From contig DAONTI010000007.1 of assembly GCA_035411585.1 (NCBI GenBank), positions 62,001 through 126,000 on the forward strand: a DNA stretch of 64,000 bases, written 5' to 3'. Made by a program: the position numbers and the translations under genes. The notes under the pieces were generated by a model. It was not told the DNA's origin and ran no database searches. It was given only the letters and a program-made list of their open reading frames with translations. The DNA is from MWDV01 sp002070715. Its GTDB lineage: Bacteria; Verrucomicrobiota; Verrucomicrobiia; Limisphaerales; MWDV01. Position 1 is the stretch's first letter. Each line of letters opens with the position of its first letter. Shown one piece after another: positions 40,082 through 48,824 of the stretch.

Positions 40082-41829
40082 GGGTTGAGCGGGAACGCGC
40101 CTTTCGGTCCCTCGGTCAGGGCGTCAAGATGTTCTTCAATCTGGGTGACCCGCAGCACTTCCTCGATGGTCGTGACGCCGTTTTTGACCTTGGTCCAGCC
40201 GTCCACGCGCAGGGTGCGCATGCCGTTTTCGATGGCCTTCTGGGCGATGGTCGAGGCGGGCGCGCGGTTCATGATCAACGGGCGCAGGGATTCGTTGACA
40301 ATGAGGAGCTCGTAAATGCCGGTGCGGCCCTGGTAACCCAGTTGGCGGCATTCCTCGCAGCCGGCACCGTGCCAGAACCGCGCGGTGTCAATTTCCGCCG
40401 CCGGAAAACCGATGCGCTTGAGGTAATCGCGTTCGACCCGTTGTTCGCATTTGCAGATCGGGCAGATGGTGCGCACCAACCGTTGCGCCATGAGGGCCTC
40501 GACCGAGGACGCCACCAAGAACGGCTCGATGCCCATGTCAATCAAGCGCGTGAACGCGCTCGGCGCGTCGTTGGTGTGGAGCGTGCTGAAGACCAGGTGG
40601 CCGGTGAGCGCCGCGCGAATGGCGATCTCCGCGGTTTCCAGGTCGCGGATTTCGCCCACCATCACCACGTTCGGGTCCTGGCGCAGGATGTGGCGCAGGC
40701 CCATGGCGAAGGTCAGCCCAATCTCCGGGCGCACGGCGATCTGGTTGATGCCCTTTAACTCGTATTCCACCGGCTCTTCAATGGTGATGATGCGTTTGTG
40801 GACCGAGTTGATCGAACTGAGAAAGGCGTAGAGCGACGTGGATTTGCCCGAACCGGTCGGGCCGGTGACGAGAAAGATGCCGTGCGGTTTGACGATGATC
40901 TCCCGGATGGCCGCCTCTTCGTGGGGCAGGAAGCCCAGCTTGTCCAGGCTGAGAAAAATTTTGCCGCGCGTGAGCAGGCGCAGGGAAACACTCTCACCGT
41001 ACACCGTGGGCACGGTGGAGACGCGGATGTCAATCTCCTCGCCTTTGATGCGGACGTTGATGCGGCCGTCCTGGGGCAGGCGTTTTTCCGAAATGTTCAT
41101 CCCGGACATGACCTTGATGCGCGAGATGATGGCCGACTGGTAGCGTTTCAACTGCGGCGGCATCGGAATCTGGTGCAGGATGCCGTCAATGCGATTGCGG
41201 ATGCGCAACTCGTCCTCGGCGGGCTCGAAATGAATGTCCGTGGCGCGATTGAGGTAGGCCTCCCAGATGATCTGGTTGACGAACTTGATGACGCTGGCCT
41301 CCTGGTCGCCCTCGGTGATTTCCTTGTCCGCGCCGACGAGCAATTCGAGCGGCTCGTCCTCGGCGATTTCATCGAGCGTTTCCGCGCCCACGCCGTAGTA
41401 TTTTTTGAGCGCCTTTTCGATCTCGGCACGCGGCGCGAGGGCGAAATGCACCGGCCCTTTGGCGTCGAAACGCACGGCGTTGAGCATCGCGTTGTCGAAC
41501 GGATTGCTGATGGCCACCTGCACCGCGCCGTTGTCCAGGGCGGTGGGGATGACGGTGTATTGGAAGGCGACCTTGGTGGAAATCTTCTTCTGGGCCTCGG
41601 GGGCGACCGCCAGCTTGGCCAATTCCAAGTAGGGCCAGCGGAGCGCCTCGGCCAGGCGCTGGAGGAAGACATCCTCGGCCAGGCCGCACTCGCGGCAGAT
41701 GAACGCCAGTTGGGGCTCCGACGAGCCGCTTTCCGCGGCCACCCGCCAGGCCCGACTCCATTCATCCAGTTGTTCCGGCGTCACGTTCAGGACGCGCGCC
41801 AGAAAGCTCTTCAAAGAGGCAAACGCCAT
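40078..41829 (-). CDS. GspE/PilB family type II secretion ATPase
   Basis: I place the start at 41829 (MAFASLKSFLARVLNVTPEQ), giving 583 residues. The N-terminal MshEN-type domain (LAEALRWPYLELAKLAVAPE, VIPTALDNGAVQVAISNPFD) is followed by the ATPase core: RATDIHFEPAEDELRIRNRI, Walker A GPTGSGKSTSLYA, the Asp box IITIEEPVEYEL, Walker B VVMVGEIRDLETAEIAIRAA and the His box HLVFSTLHTND. A zinc site follows with Cys pairs in CPICKCEQ and CEECRQLGYQGRTGIYE. It powers pseudopilus or pilus assembly. First gene of the coupled four-gene unit. Confidence 0.95.
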   Translation of the reverse strand: MAFASLKSFLARVLNVTPEQLDEWSRAWRVAAESGSSEPQLAFICRECGLAEDVFLQRLAEALRWPYLELAKLAVAPEAQKKISTKVAFQYTVIPTALDNGAVQVAISNPFDNAMLNAVRFDAKGPVHFALAPRAEIEKALKKYYGVGAETLDEIAEDEPLELLVGADKEITEGDQEASVIKFVNQIIWEAYLNRATDIHFEPAEDELRIRNRIDGILHQIPMPPQLKRYQSAIISRIKVMSGMNISEKRLPQDGRINVRIKGEEIDIRVSTVPTVYGESVSLRLLTRGKIFLSLDKLGFLPHEEAAIREIIVKPHGIFLVTGPTGSGKSTSLYAFLSSINSVHKRIITIEEPVEYELKGINQIAVRPEIGLTFAMGLRHILRQDPNVVMVGEIRDLETAEIAIRAALTGHLVFSTLHTNDAPSAFTRLIDMGIEPFLVASSVEALMAQRLVRTICPICKCEQRVERDYLKRIGFPAAEIDTARFWHGAGCEECRQLGYQGRTGIYELLIVNESLRPLIMNRAPASTIAQKAIENGMRTLRVDGWTKVKNGVTTIEEVLRVTQIEEHLDALTEGPKGAFPLNP

Positions 41830-42121
41830 TCGTAGGTTCCTATCAGCTATTGCAACAGTGGAAAAGCCGGAAAGTTGCGCCGGACACCAAAGAAGTCGGT
41901 CCCTGTGCCGGCCCGTAGGCGAAGCGACGCTCCGCCGGGGCGGCCCGGCTGCGGCGGGCGCGGGAGGAGGCGGGGGCGGAACAGGCCGCCGGGATCGTCC
42001 CCATTGGCGGAGGGAAACGGGCTTGGCTTGGGCTGACGCCGTTTTGTGCCTCGCATTTTTCCTTGCCTTAAACGGGGGAATAACTGAACTTGAGCCCAGA
42101 CAACTGATTCCCTGTGTCAAC

Positions 42122-43066
42122 ATGAAAGCCTGTAGCCAAGCCAGGTTCTTCGTCGCCCGACCCACGGATAATGGGGCGCCGCCCTCGCACCGTGGTTTTA
42201 CCTTGATTGAATTGTTGGTGGTGATCGCCATTATCGCCATTCTCGCCGCGATGCTGTTGCCCGCGCTCGCCAAGGCGAAACAAAAGGCGCAGCAGATTTA
42301 CTGTCTGAACAATGGCAAACAGATGATGATCAGCCTGCATCTGTACGCAGGGGACTACCGCGACTTATTCCCGCCCAATGAGGATGATACATTGGCCCCG
42401 AAGGGACATGCCTGGGTCCGGGGTCACGCCGGGGCGCCCTCGGGGGCGGATCAATTCAATCCGGATATCTTGATGGATCCGGAGAGCGCGTTGTTGTGCC
42501 CCTACATCGGAAAAAACGTGAGCATTTACAAGTGTCCGGCGGATAAACGGGTGGGGTTGTACACCGGCAACAATCCGGCTGATTATAACAAACAAGTTCC
42601 CGCCGCCCGCAGTATTTCCATGAATCAAGCCGTCGGCACGGCGTGTGACGGTAAAGCCATGAACGGCCCGCATACCTTCAACACCCCGCCCACCCGGCCC
42701 GTCAGCGGGCCCTGGCTGGACGGCTCCCACGCCCATCTCTCCGGGCGGCCCTTCAAGACTTTCGGTAAAACCTCGGATTTTGTCGGCGCGGCGGCGCCGG
42801 CCAACATTTGGGTTTTCGTGGATGAAGATCCCTACAGCCTGAATGACGGGGCTTTTGGGTTTAACATGGCCTATCCGGAGTGGGTGGATTACGTGGCCAC
42901 GTCCCACAATTACGGCGGGGGATTTGCCTTCGCGGATGGGCATTCGGAAGTCCATAAATGGCGGGATGGAAAAACGAAACCGGTCCTGCCGGTCACCCGG
43001 ATCGGCTTGGACGCCAACAATCAAAACGACTGGCGCTGGATGGCCCAACGCACTTCCGCCCGTTGA
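42122..43066 (+). CDS. Prepilin-type (DUF1559-like) pseudopilin
   Basis: A 314-residue protein with a class III prepilin leader: a 24-residue basic leader ending RG, then FTLIELLVVIAIIAILAAML (Glu at +5), which prepilin peptidase cuts and methylates. It then reads LPALAKAKQKAQQIYCLNNG and has a C-terminal box with FAFADGHSEVHKWRDGKTKP, the H-x-G-G-x-N-x-x-F-x-D-G-H type signature of these verrucomicrobial/planctomycete pseudopilins (here TSHNYGGGFAFADGHS). It is transcribed away from the secretion ATPase, 292 bases apart. It is a likely pseudopilus subunit or substrate of the neighbouring machine. Confidence 0.92.
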   Translation: MKACSQARFFVARPTDNGAPPSHRGFTLIELLVVIAIIAILAAMLLPALAKAKQKAQQIYCLNNGKQMMISLHLYAGDYRDLFPPNEDDTLAPKGHAWVRGHAGAPSGADQFNPDILMDPESALLCPYIGKNVSIYKCPADKRVGLYTGNNPADYNKQVPAARSISMNQAVGTACDGKAMNGPHTFNTPPTRPVSGPWLDGSHAHLSGRPFKTFGKTSDFVGAAAPANIWVFVDEDPYSLNDGAFGFNMAYPEWVDYVATSHNYGGGFAFADGHSEVHKWRDGKTKPVLPVTRIGLDANNQNDWRWMAQRTSAR

Positions 43067-43140
43067 TTTTTTCCCCTTTGTTGACCGACGACAAAATTAC
43101 CTGACACCGACAAATTCAACTCCCAAAAACACAACACATC

Positions 43141-43770
43141 ATGAAAAACAAAATCCTGAGTACAATGACCGCTCTGGCGGTGCTGGGCGTGGCCTGCGTC
43201 CACGCGGACTTTGACCCGGTCCCGCTGAAACCGGAGAGTTTCACCGTGGACGTCATCGTGGAGGCGGCGGCGCCGCCGCCGTTGGGGGCTTACACCACCG
43301 CGACGATGGACGGCGGGACCAACAACAACTCGAATGTCTGGTTCGAGCAGGGCTACCTGCCAGGGCATTGGGGGCTGCTGGGGTTGCCCGCCGCCGGCAG
43401 TGAGTTTACGGCGCAGGACGACCCGAACCGGACGTATAAAATGGCGCCCAGTTATAGCGACGACAACGCGCTTTTCCTGAGCCTCAACGGGTCCCCGAGC
43501 GGCACCTTGACGGTGGCCGACCCCAAGGCGGGAATGGTCTTATCCGTGATAGGCAGCGTTGCGGGCGGCGCCACCACGATCGAGTACGTCGTCTACCATC
43601 AGGATGGCAGTTCGACGGCGGGCGAGGTCGAGGTACCGGATTGGTTCAACGTCAACGTCAACCGCGCGGTGACCACGGGCGGCCGGATCAACGTCGTGAA
43701 TGGGCGATGCGACCAATTGGCCGCCAATAATCCGCACCTGTACTACGTGGACATCCCCCCTGCTGAATAA
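43141..43770 (+). CDS. N-terminal part of a giant secreted repeat protein, ended by frameshift
   Basis: The 209-residue frame has a signal peptide (MKNKILSTMTALAVLGVACV-HA) and the first copy of a 170-residue repeat (MDGGTNNNSNVWFEQGYLPG, YKMAPSYSDDNALFLSLNGS, EVPDWFNVNVNRAVTTGGRI, NNPHLYYVDIP). It stops at TAA 43768 right after a run of six C (43755-43760). Removing one C continues the frame into LLNNTSPVTKVDFTTTRDSN of the next entry, exactly what repeats 2 and 3 have at this point. So this and the following frame are one gene. Confidence 0.82.
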   Translation: MKNKILSTMTALAVLGVACVHADFDPVPLKPESFTVDVIVEAAAPPPLGAYTTATMDGGTNNNSNVWFEQGYLPGHWGLLGLPAAGSEFTAQDDPNRTYKMAPSYSDDNALFLSLNGSPSGTLTVADPKAGMVLSVIGSVAGGATTIEYVVYHQDGSSTAGEVEVPDWFNVNVNRAVTTGGRINVVNGRCDQLAANNPHLYYVDIPPAE

Positions 43771-46700
43771 CACTTCCCCGGTGACGAAAGTGGATTTTAC
43801 CACGACCCGGGACAGCAACATGGCTTTATTCGGCCTCAGTATTTCCAGCGATTACGCCACGTTCACCCCCTTGGACGTCACCGGGTTTAACCGGGACATG
43901 GTCGTGGAAGCCGGCGCGCCGGTCACGGGCGGTCTTTTCGACAAATGCAACGTCATCATGGACGATGGCGCGACGAATCTCACGGGGAACACATGGTATG
44001 AGATCGGCTTCAACAAAGCGGCGCCGACCACGGGGTTGCCGGCGGCCGGCACCGACATTTCCGGGGGCACCCCACTGCATACCTTCACCATGCCGGCCAG
44101 TTACGCCGTCAACAACTGTCTGTACCTGGGCCCCTATGAGGGGTACACCAGCGGCACGCTGACTCTGACCACCCCGGTCGCTTTGAATGGATTGTCTTTC
44201 CTGGGCGCGGCGGGGAATGGTCCGGTCAACGCCAGTGTCACCGTCCATTTTGCCGATGCTTCCGTCGAGTATTATACGCTGTCCATTGCCGATTGGTTTG
44301 GGAATGACGATTTTTACATTGCCCGGGGACGCTTCGTGCCCGCCAACTTGGCGTTTAACAACGTGAATGATAACAATCCCCGTCTGCATCTGAACGACAT
44401 CACCCTGGCCAACACGAGCACGGCGGTTACGCGCGTGGATTTTGAATACACTTCCGGGGGCCGGGCGATGATTTTCGCCGTCGCCGGGCAGGCCACCAGC
44501 GGCGGGGAGTTCACGCCGCTGGCGTTCTCCGGCTTCAATGCGGACGGTGTGGTCGAAGCCGCGGCGGGGCGCTACCCCAATCCGCTGCTCACTCCGGTCA
44601 CGGCCACCATGGACAGCGGCATCAACCTGACCGCGCCGCTCGGCGATCTGAATACCTGGTACGAGCAGGGCTATTATCGCAACCGTCCAGACACCGGCCT
44701 GCCGCCCGCGGGCGCCGTGCTGCAAAGTCAGGTCCAGCCGGATCACTACTACCAGATGCCGGCCAGTTACACCGACAACAACGCGGCGTATGTGGATGCC
44801 GATCTGCCCGAGGCCAACCTGACGATTGCCGAACCGGCGACGTATTCCGCGCTGTCTTTCCTGAGCGCCACCGCCAACGGAACGGTCACCAACCAGGCCA
44901 TCATGCAATACGCCGATGGCACCTCCGAGACCAACACCTTTCTCTCCCGGGATTGGTTCAACAATACGCCGTATGCTTTCACCGCCAAAGGCCGGGTGGA
45001 GCTGGGCTCGCGCACGGTCAACAACGTGGGCTCGGATAACCCCCGCCTGTACGAAGCGCAATTTGTCCTCAAGAACACTGCCAGTCCGGTGACCAACATT
45101 GTGCTCCGTTATTTGAATCCTCTCAGCTCCAACGCCCGCATGTATGTCTTTGCGGTGAGCGCCACGGCCGGGGACGTGCCTCCGATCATCACTTCGGTTT
45201 CCGTCACCCCGTCGGCCGCGCTGGAGGGGGGCGAGGTGGTGTTTGCCGCGGTCATCTCCGGCGGCACCGAGCCCATCACCTATCAATGGCAAAAGTCTGT
45301 TGACGGCGCGTATGTGGATTTGGTGGATAGCGCCACCATTTCCGGCGCCACCACCGCAACCATGACGATCTCCGGGGTTACCCCCGCGGACGTGGGCGAT
45401 TACCGGTTGGTTGCCAGCAATGTCATCGGCCCCGTCCCCAGCGGGGTGGTTTCCCTCCTCCGGGTGCTCTCCAATCTGCCGGACATCACCAGCCCGAAGG
45501 ATTCCATCCACATCCTTACGGGCACCACCCCCGGGGCGGAAGGGGTGGAACATGCCATTGATAACCGGATTCAAAAGTACTTGAACTTCGGTGTCACCGG
45601 CAACAATCCGCCGTTTGTCGGCCCGGTCGGGTTTATCCTGCAACCCGCCATTGGCAACACCATCGTTTCGGCCCTGCGCTTTTACACGGCCAACGACGCG
45701 GAAGCGCGCGACCCGGCGGACTACGTCTTGGAAGGCTCCTTGGACGGGGTGGATTATTTCCCGATTGCCTCGGGCGCCTTGGCCTTGCCGGCCGGACGCA
45801 ACACCGCCACCGGGGACGCAATAGATCCGTTTGCGCATTACTGTCAGGAGGTGCGTTTCGCCAATACCACCGGTTACAACTTCTACCGGTTGAGTTTCAA
45901 CAACGTGAAAAACAACGCCGCGGCTGTCGCGATGCAGATCGGGGAAATCGAATTCCTCGGAGTGGTGAATCCCAACCCGCCGCCGCGGTTTACGCTGTCC
46001 CCCGTGAATGTGTCGGCCAACGAAGGCACGACCGCCACCTTCACCTCCTTGGCCACCGGCGCCGCGCCGCTGGCCTACCGATGGTATGAGGTCACCGGCG
46101 GTGATCCGGGCGTGTTGTTGGCGGAGCAAACCGGGCCAAATCTGGTCCTTCCCAACGTCACGGTGGCTCAAAATGGCAGCAGCTATCGCGTCGTGGCCTA
46201 CAATCCCTACGGTGCGGTCACGAATCCCGCTCCGTCCCAGCCGGGCGTCCAGTTGACGGTTAATTCCGGGCCGGTTTACCTCAGCCCGGACGGCGATCTG
46301 CCGACGGAAACGGTGGGGTACGCCGGGCGCACAGTCCGCTTGTCGGTTGGCGCGGTGGGAACGGCGCCGACCTATCAGTGGTGGTCCAATGGCGTGGCGC
46401 TGGTTGATGGAGGCCGGATTTCCGGCGCCACCAGCGACACCCTGGCCATCGCCAACGCGCAGCCGTCGGATGCGGCGAGTTATCACGTCGAAATCGCCAA
46501 CGCGTACGGCGGCCCGATATCCAGCACGCCCACGGCCCTGGACATCGTGACCGTACCCACGTTCCACGGTGACGGTGTGGGGTGGCAGTTTGTCAATGCT
46601 GGCGGGGGCGGGTCGCACTTCCCCCTCCCGGACGTCATGCTGATGACTTGGGCGGCTTCCCAGCAACGGGCCGCTTGGTTGAGCATCCCCATGTATGTTG

Positions 46701-47401
46701 ACGGGTTCCAAATCTCGTTCGTCTATCAAGACCTCGGGCCGGAGGGAGATGGCGCCGGCGGCGGCGCGGATGGCTTTGCCGTCGTATTGCAAAACGCTCC
46801 CGCCGGACTCCAGGCGCTGGGCGGTGCCGGGGGCGATTTGGGGTATGCCGGGATTGATAACAGCGTTGCCCTGGCGTTCAACATCTATGCCAACAACAAT
46901 GTGGGCATTGCGTTCTTCACCAACGGCGTCGTCAATCCGCCGTATGCACCCACACCTCCGGTGAACATTGCCGGTGGCCATCCCATCCAGGTCAATCTGG
47001 CCTACGATGGCGCCATCGCCACTGTGCGTTTGCAGGACCTCACCACCGACCAGACGTTTGACGCCGCCTTGCCGGTGGGAAGCATCGCCTCCATCATCGG
47101 CACCAATGTGGCCTACGTCGGCATTACGGCCGCGACGGGCGGCATTGCGGCTCATCAACAGTTCAGCAACTTCCAATACGTGCCGCGTCCGGTGCTGGCC
47201 GCGGCTCCGGTGGACAGTGGCATTCTGTTGACCTGGCCCGCGGCGGTGGGCGGCTATGCGCCGGCGGTCAGTTCCAGCTTGATCTCCGGGCCTTGGACCG
47301 TCCTCACCGGGATGAACAACCAAACCAACGATCTGCATCACCGGGTCGTTGCGCCATCGGGGGACGGTCAATACTACCGCTTGGTCATGCCGTTGCCGTG
47401 A
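43757..47401 (+). CDS. Main part of the giant secreted protein (repeats, Ig-like, F5/8-like, L-type lectin)
   Basis: About 1215 codons in the shifted frame; the first internal ATG is 43820. Two further copies of the 170-residue repeat (FTPLDVTGFNRDMVVEAGAP...; FTPLAFSGFNADGVVEAAAG...) are followed by an Ig-like domain (GTEPITYQWQKSVDGAYVDL), a discoidin-like domain (DYVLEGSLDGVDYFPIASGA), two more Ig-like domains (LAYRWYEVTGGDPGVLLAEQ; APTYQWWSNGVALVDGGRIS), and an L-type lectin domain (GADGFAVVLQNAP; DNSVALAFNIYANNNVGIAF). The end (ILLTWPAAVGGYAPAVSSSL to GQYYRLVMPLP) is a module shared with two other proteins here. It is probably cell-surface or secreted and carbohydrate-binding. No catalytic site is seen. 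Confidence 0.82.
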   Translation, partial: PLLNNTSPVTKVDFTTTRDSNMALFGLSISSDYATFTPLDVTGFNRDMVVEAGAPVTGGLFDKCNVIMDDGATNLTGNTWYEIGFNKAAPTTGLPAAGTDISGGTPLHTFTMPASYAVNNCLYLGPYEGYTSGTLTLTTPVALNGLSFLGAAGNGPVNASVTVHFADASVEYYTLSIADWFGNDDFYIARGRFVPANLAFNNVNDNNPRLHLNDITLANTSTAVTRVDFEYTSGGRAMIFAVAGQATSGGEFTPLAFSGFNADGVVEAAAGRYPNPLLTPVTATMDSGINLTAPLGDLNTWYEQGYYRNRPDTGLPPAGAVLQSQVQPDHYYQMPASYTDNNAAYVDADLPEANLTIAEPATYSALSFLSATANGTVTNQAIMQYADGTSETNTFLSRDWFNNTPYAFTAKGRVELGSRTVNNVGSDNPRLYEAQFVLKNTASPVTNIVLRYLNPLSSNARMYVFAVSATAGDVPPIITSVSVTPSAALEGGEVVFAAVISGGTEPITYQWQKSVDGAYVDLVDSATISGATTATMTISGVTPADVGDYRLVASNVIGPVPSGVVSLLRVLSNLPDITSPKDSIHILTGTTPGAEGVEHAIDNRIQKYLNFGVTGNNPPFVGPVGFILQPAIGNTIVSALRFYTANDAEARDPADYVLEGSLDGVDYFPIASGALALPAGRNTATGDAIDPFAHYCQEVRFANTTGYNFYRLSFNNVKNNAAAVAMQIGEIEFLGVVNPNPPPRFTLSPVNVSANEGTTATFTSLATGAAPLAYRWYEVTGGDPGVLLAEQTGPNLVLPNVTVAQNGSSYRVVAYNPYGAVTNPAPSQPGVQLTVNSGPVYLSPDGDLPTETVGYAGRTVRLSVGAVGTAPTYQWWSNGVALVDGGRISGATSDTLAIANAQPSDAASYHVEIANAYGGPISSTPTALDIVTVPTFHGDGVGWQFVNAGGGGSHFPLPDVMLMTWAASQQRAAWLSIPMYVDGFQISFVYQDLGPEGDGAGGGADGFAVVLQNAPAGLQALGGAGGDLGYAGIDNSVALAFNIYANNNVGIAFFTNGVVNPPYAPTPPVNIAGGHPIQVNLAYDGAIATVRLQDLTTDQTFDAALPVGSIASIIGTNVAYVGITAATGGIAAHQQFSNFQYVPRPVLAAAPVDSGILLTWPAAVGGYAPAVSSSLISGPWTVLTGMNNQTNDLHHRVVAPSGDGQYYRLVMPLP

Positions 47402-47460
47402 GGCATCGGCGGCCCGCGGGAATGAACATTCCTGATCGGGCGGCGCGAAGCTAAAAACAT

Positions 47461-47491
47461 GAGGGCCGGGGTTTTCCCGGCCCTCTTTTTT
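47461..47491 (+). terminator. Rho-independent terminator after the giant secreted protein
   Basis: GAGGGCCGGG, loop GTTTT, CCCGGCCCTC, then six T (47486-47491). The stem of 10 base pairs is perfect. Located 60 bases past the stop. Confidence 0.93.
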
Positions 47492-47703
47492 GGGAAAGCT
47501 CCGGGCGCGCCGGCTGTTCGTTGACATCGCCGGTCCGGCTGGACATGCTGCGGCGTATGACAAAAAGCAATTGTCTGAGCCAACCCGCATTGTTCTCCGA
47601 ACAGCCTGACGCCCACTTCCTCCACCAGCCGTTGCTCTCTTCGCTTCTTGCGCGCGAGCGAAGAAGCCCGGGCGCGGAAAGAATGGGGACCGGGATTCAA
47701 AGC

Positions 47704-48714
47704 ATGGAATCAGTTTCACGAAAATGCCTCTCCCTCCGCTTCATTGCGGTCCTCTGTGCCAGCTTGATTGGTGTTGCCCTGGGCGGGACGGCGGCGCCGG
47801 CTTCCGCTCCGAAACCCGCCGCCATCCCGGTGATTCTGGATGCGGACATTGGCGATGACATAGACGACACCTGGGCGTTGGGCCTGTTGTTGAAGTGTCC
47901 GGAATTGGATTTGAAGCTGGTGGTGGGCGACTTTGGCCGGGCCGAATATCGGGCGGCGTTGTTCGCCAAGCTGCTTGAACGCGCCGGGCGGACGGATGTG
48001 CCGGTGGGCGTGGGGCTGGACCTGCCCAGCACCGGCCCGGGGCGGCAGGCCGCGTGGTTGAAAGATTACGATTTGAAACAATACCCGGGCGTGGTCCACC
48101 GGGATGGCGTGCAGGCGTTGATTGACACGATCATGCAATCGCCGCGTCCGGTGACGTTGATCTGCATCGGGCCGGTGCCGAATATCGCCGCCGCCTTGAA
48201 ACGCGAGCCGGGCATTGCGCGGAAAGCGCGGTTCGTCGGCATGTACGGCAGCGTGCGCGTCGGGTACGGCGGCAGTGAAAAACCGGCCGCCGAGTGGAAT
48301 GTGCGGTGCGATCCTCCCGCGTGCCAGGCGGTCTTTACCGCGCCGTGGGCGATGACCATCACACCGCTGGATACCTGCGGTTTGGTGGTGTTGAAGGGGG
48401 ACAAGTATCGGCGCGTGCGGGATTCGCGCAATCCGGTGGCGGTGGACGTCATTGCCAACTACCGCGCCTGGGTGGCCAGCAACCCCCGGATGCCCGCCAA
48501 CGAGGCGGACGAACGCAGCAGCACGCTCTTCGATACGGTGGCCATTTACCTCGCCCTCCAGCACGACTTCTGCGTGATGGAAAAACTCGGCATCCGGGTG
48601 ACGGACGACGGCATGACGGTGATGGATCCGGAGGCAAAACGGATGGACGTTGCCACCGGGTGGAAGGATCTGAGCGGCTTCGAGGATTGGCTGGTGGACC
48701 GGTTGACCCGCTGA
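47704..48714 (+). CDS. Secreted inosine/uridine-preferring nucleoside hydrolase family protein
   Basis: From ATG 47704 the product is 336 residues with a signal peptide (LRFIAVLCASLIGVALGGTA). The Ca-binding N-terminal motif of nucleoside hydrolases is clear: VILDADIGDDIDDTWALGLL (D-x-D-x-x-x-D-D). The second strand reads VTLICIGPVPNIAAALKREP (normally G-P-L-T-N-x-A), followed by a conserved middle region (ARFVGMYGSVRVGYGGSEKP, AEWNVRCDPPACQAVF) and a C-terminal Asp region. It would hydrolyse N-glycosidic bonds of nucleosides in the periplasm. It follows a terminator, so it has its own transcript; no nucleoside transporter is adjacent. Confidence 0.9.
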   Translation: MESVSRKCLSLRFIAVLCASLIGVALGGTAAPASAPKPAAIPVILDADIGDDIDDTWALGLLLKCPELDLKLVVGDFGRAEYRAALFAKLLERAGRTDVPVGVGLDLPSTGPGRQAAWLKDYDLKQYPGVVHRDGVQALIDTIMQSPRPVTLICIGPVPNIAAALKREPGIARKARFVGMYGSVRVGYGGSEKPAAEWNVRCDPPACQAVFTAPWAMTITPLDTCGLVVLKGDKYRRVRDSRNPVAVDVIANYRAWVASNPRMPANEADERSSTLFDTVAIYLALQHDFCVMEKLGIRVTDDGMTVMDPEAKRMDVATGWKDLSGFEDWLVDRLTR

Positions 48715-48824
48715 CCATGGCGCGTGGCCGGCCCCTGCCCAACTGGTATTCAGCCGGGCGTTGTCGTCGCCGGGCGATGGCGGCTTGATTGATTCGGCGC
48801 CGCGAACGTCCGCTCAGGAATCGG

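Noticed and set aside
43826..47719. Minus-strand open frame of almost 1300 codons opposite the giant secreted protein
   Set aside because: Composition (Arg, Gly, His, Val) and lack of domains show a shadow frame; the plus strand has Ig, discoidin-like and lectin domains. The length comes from codon bias.
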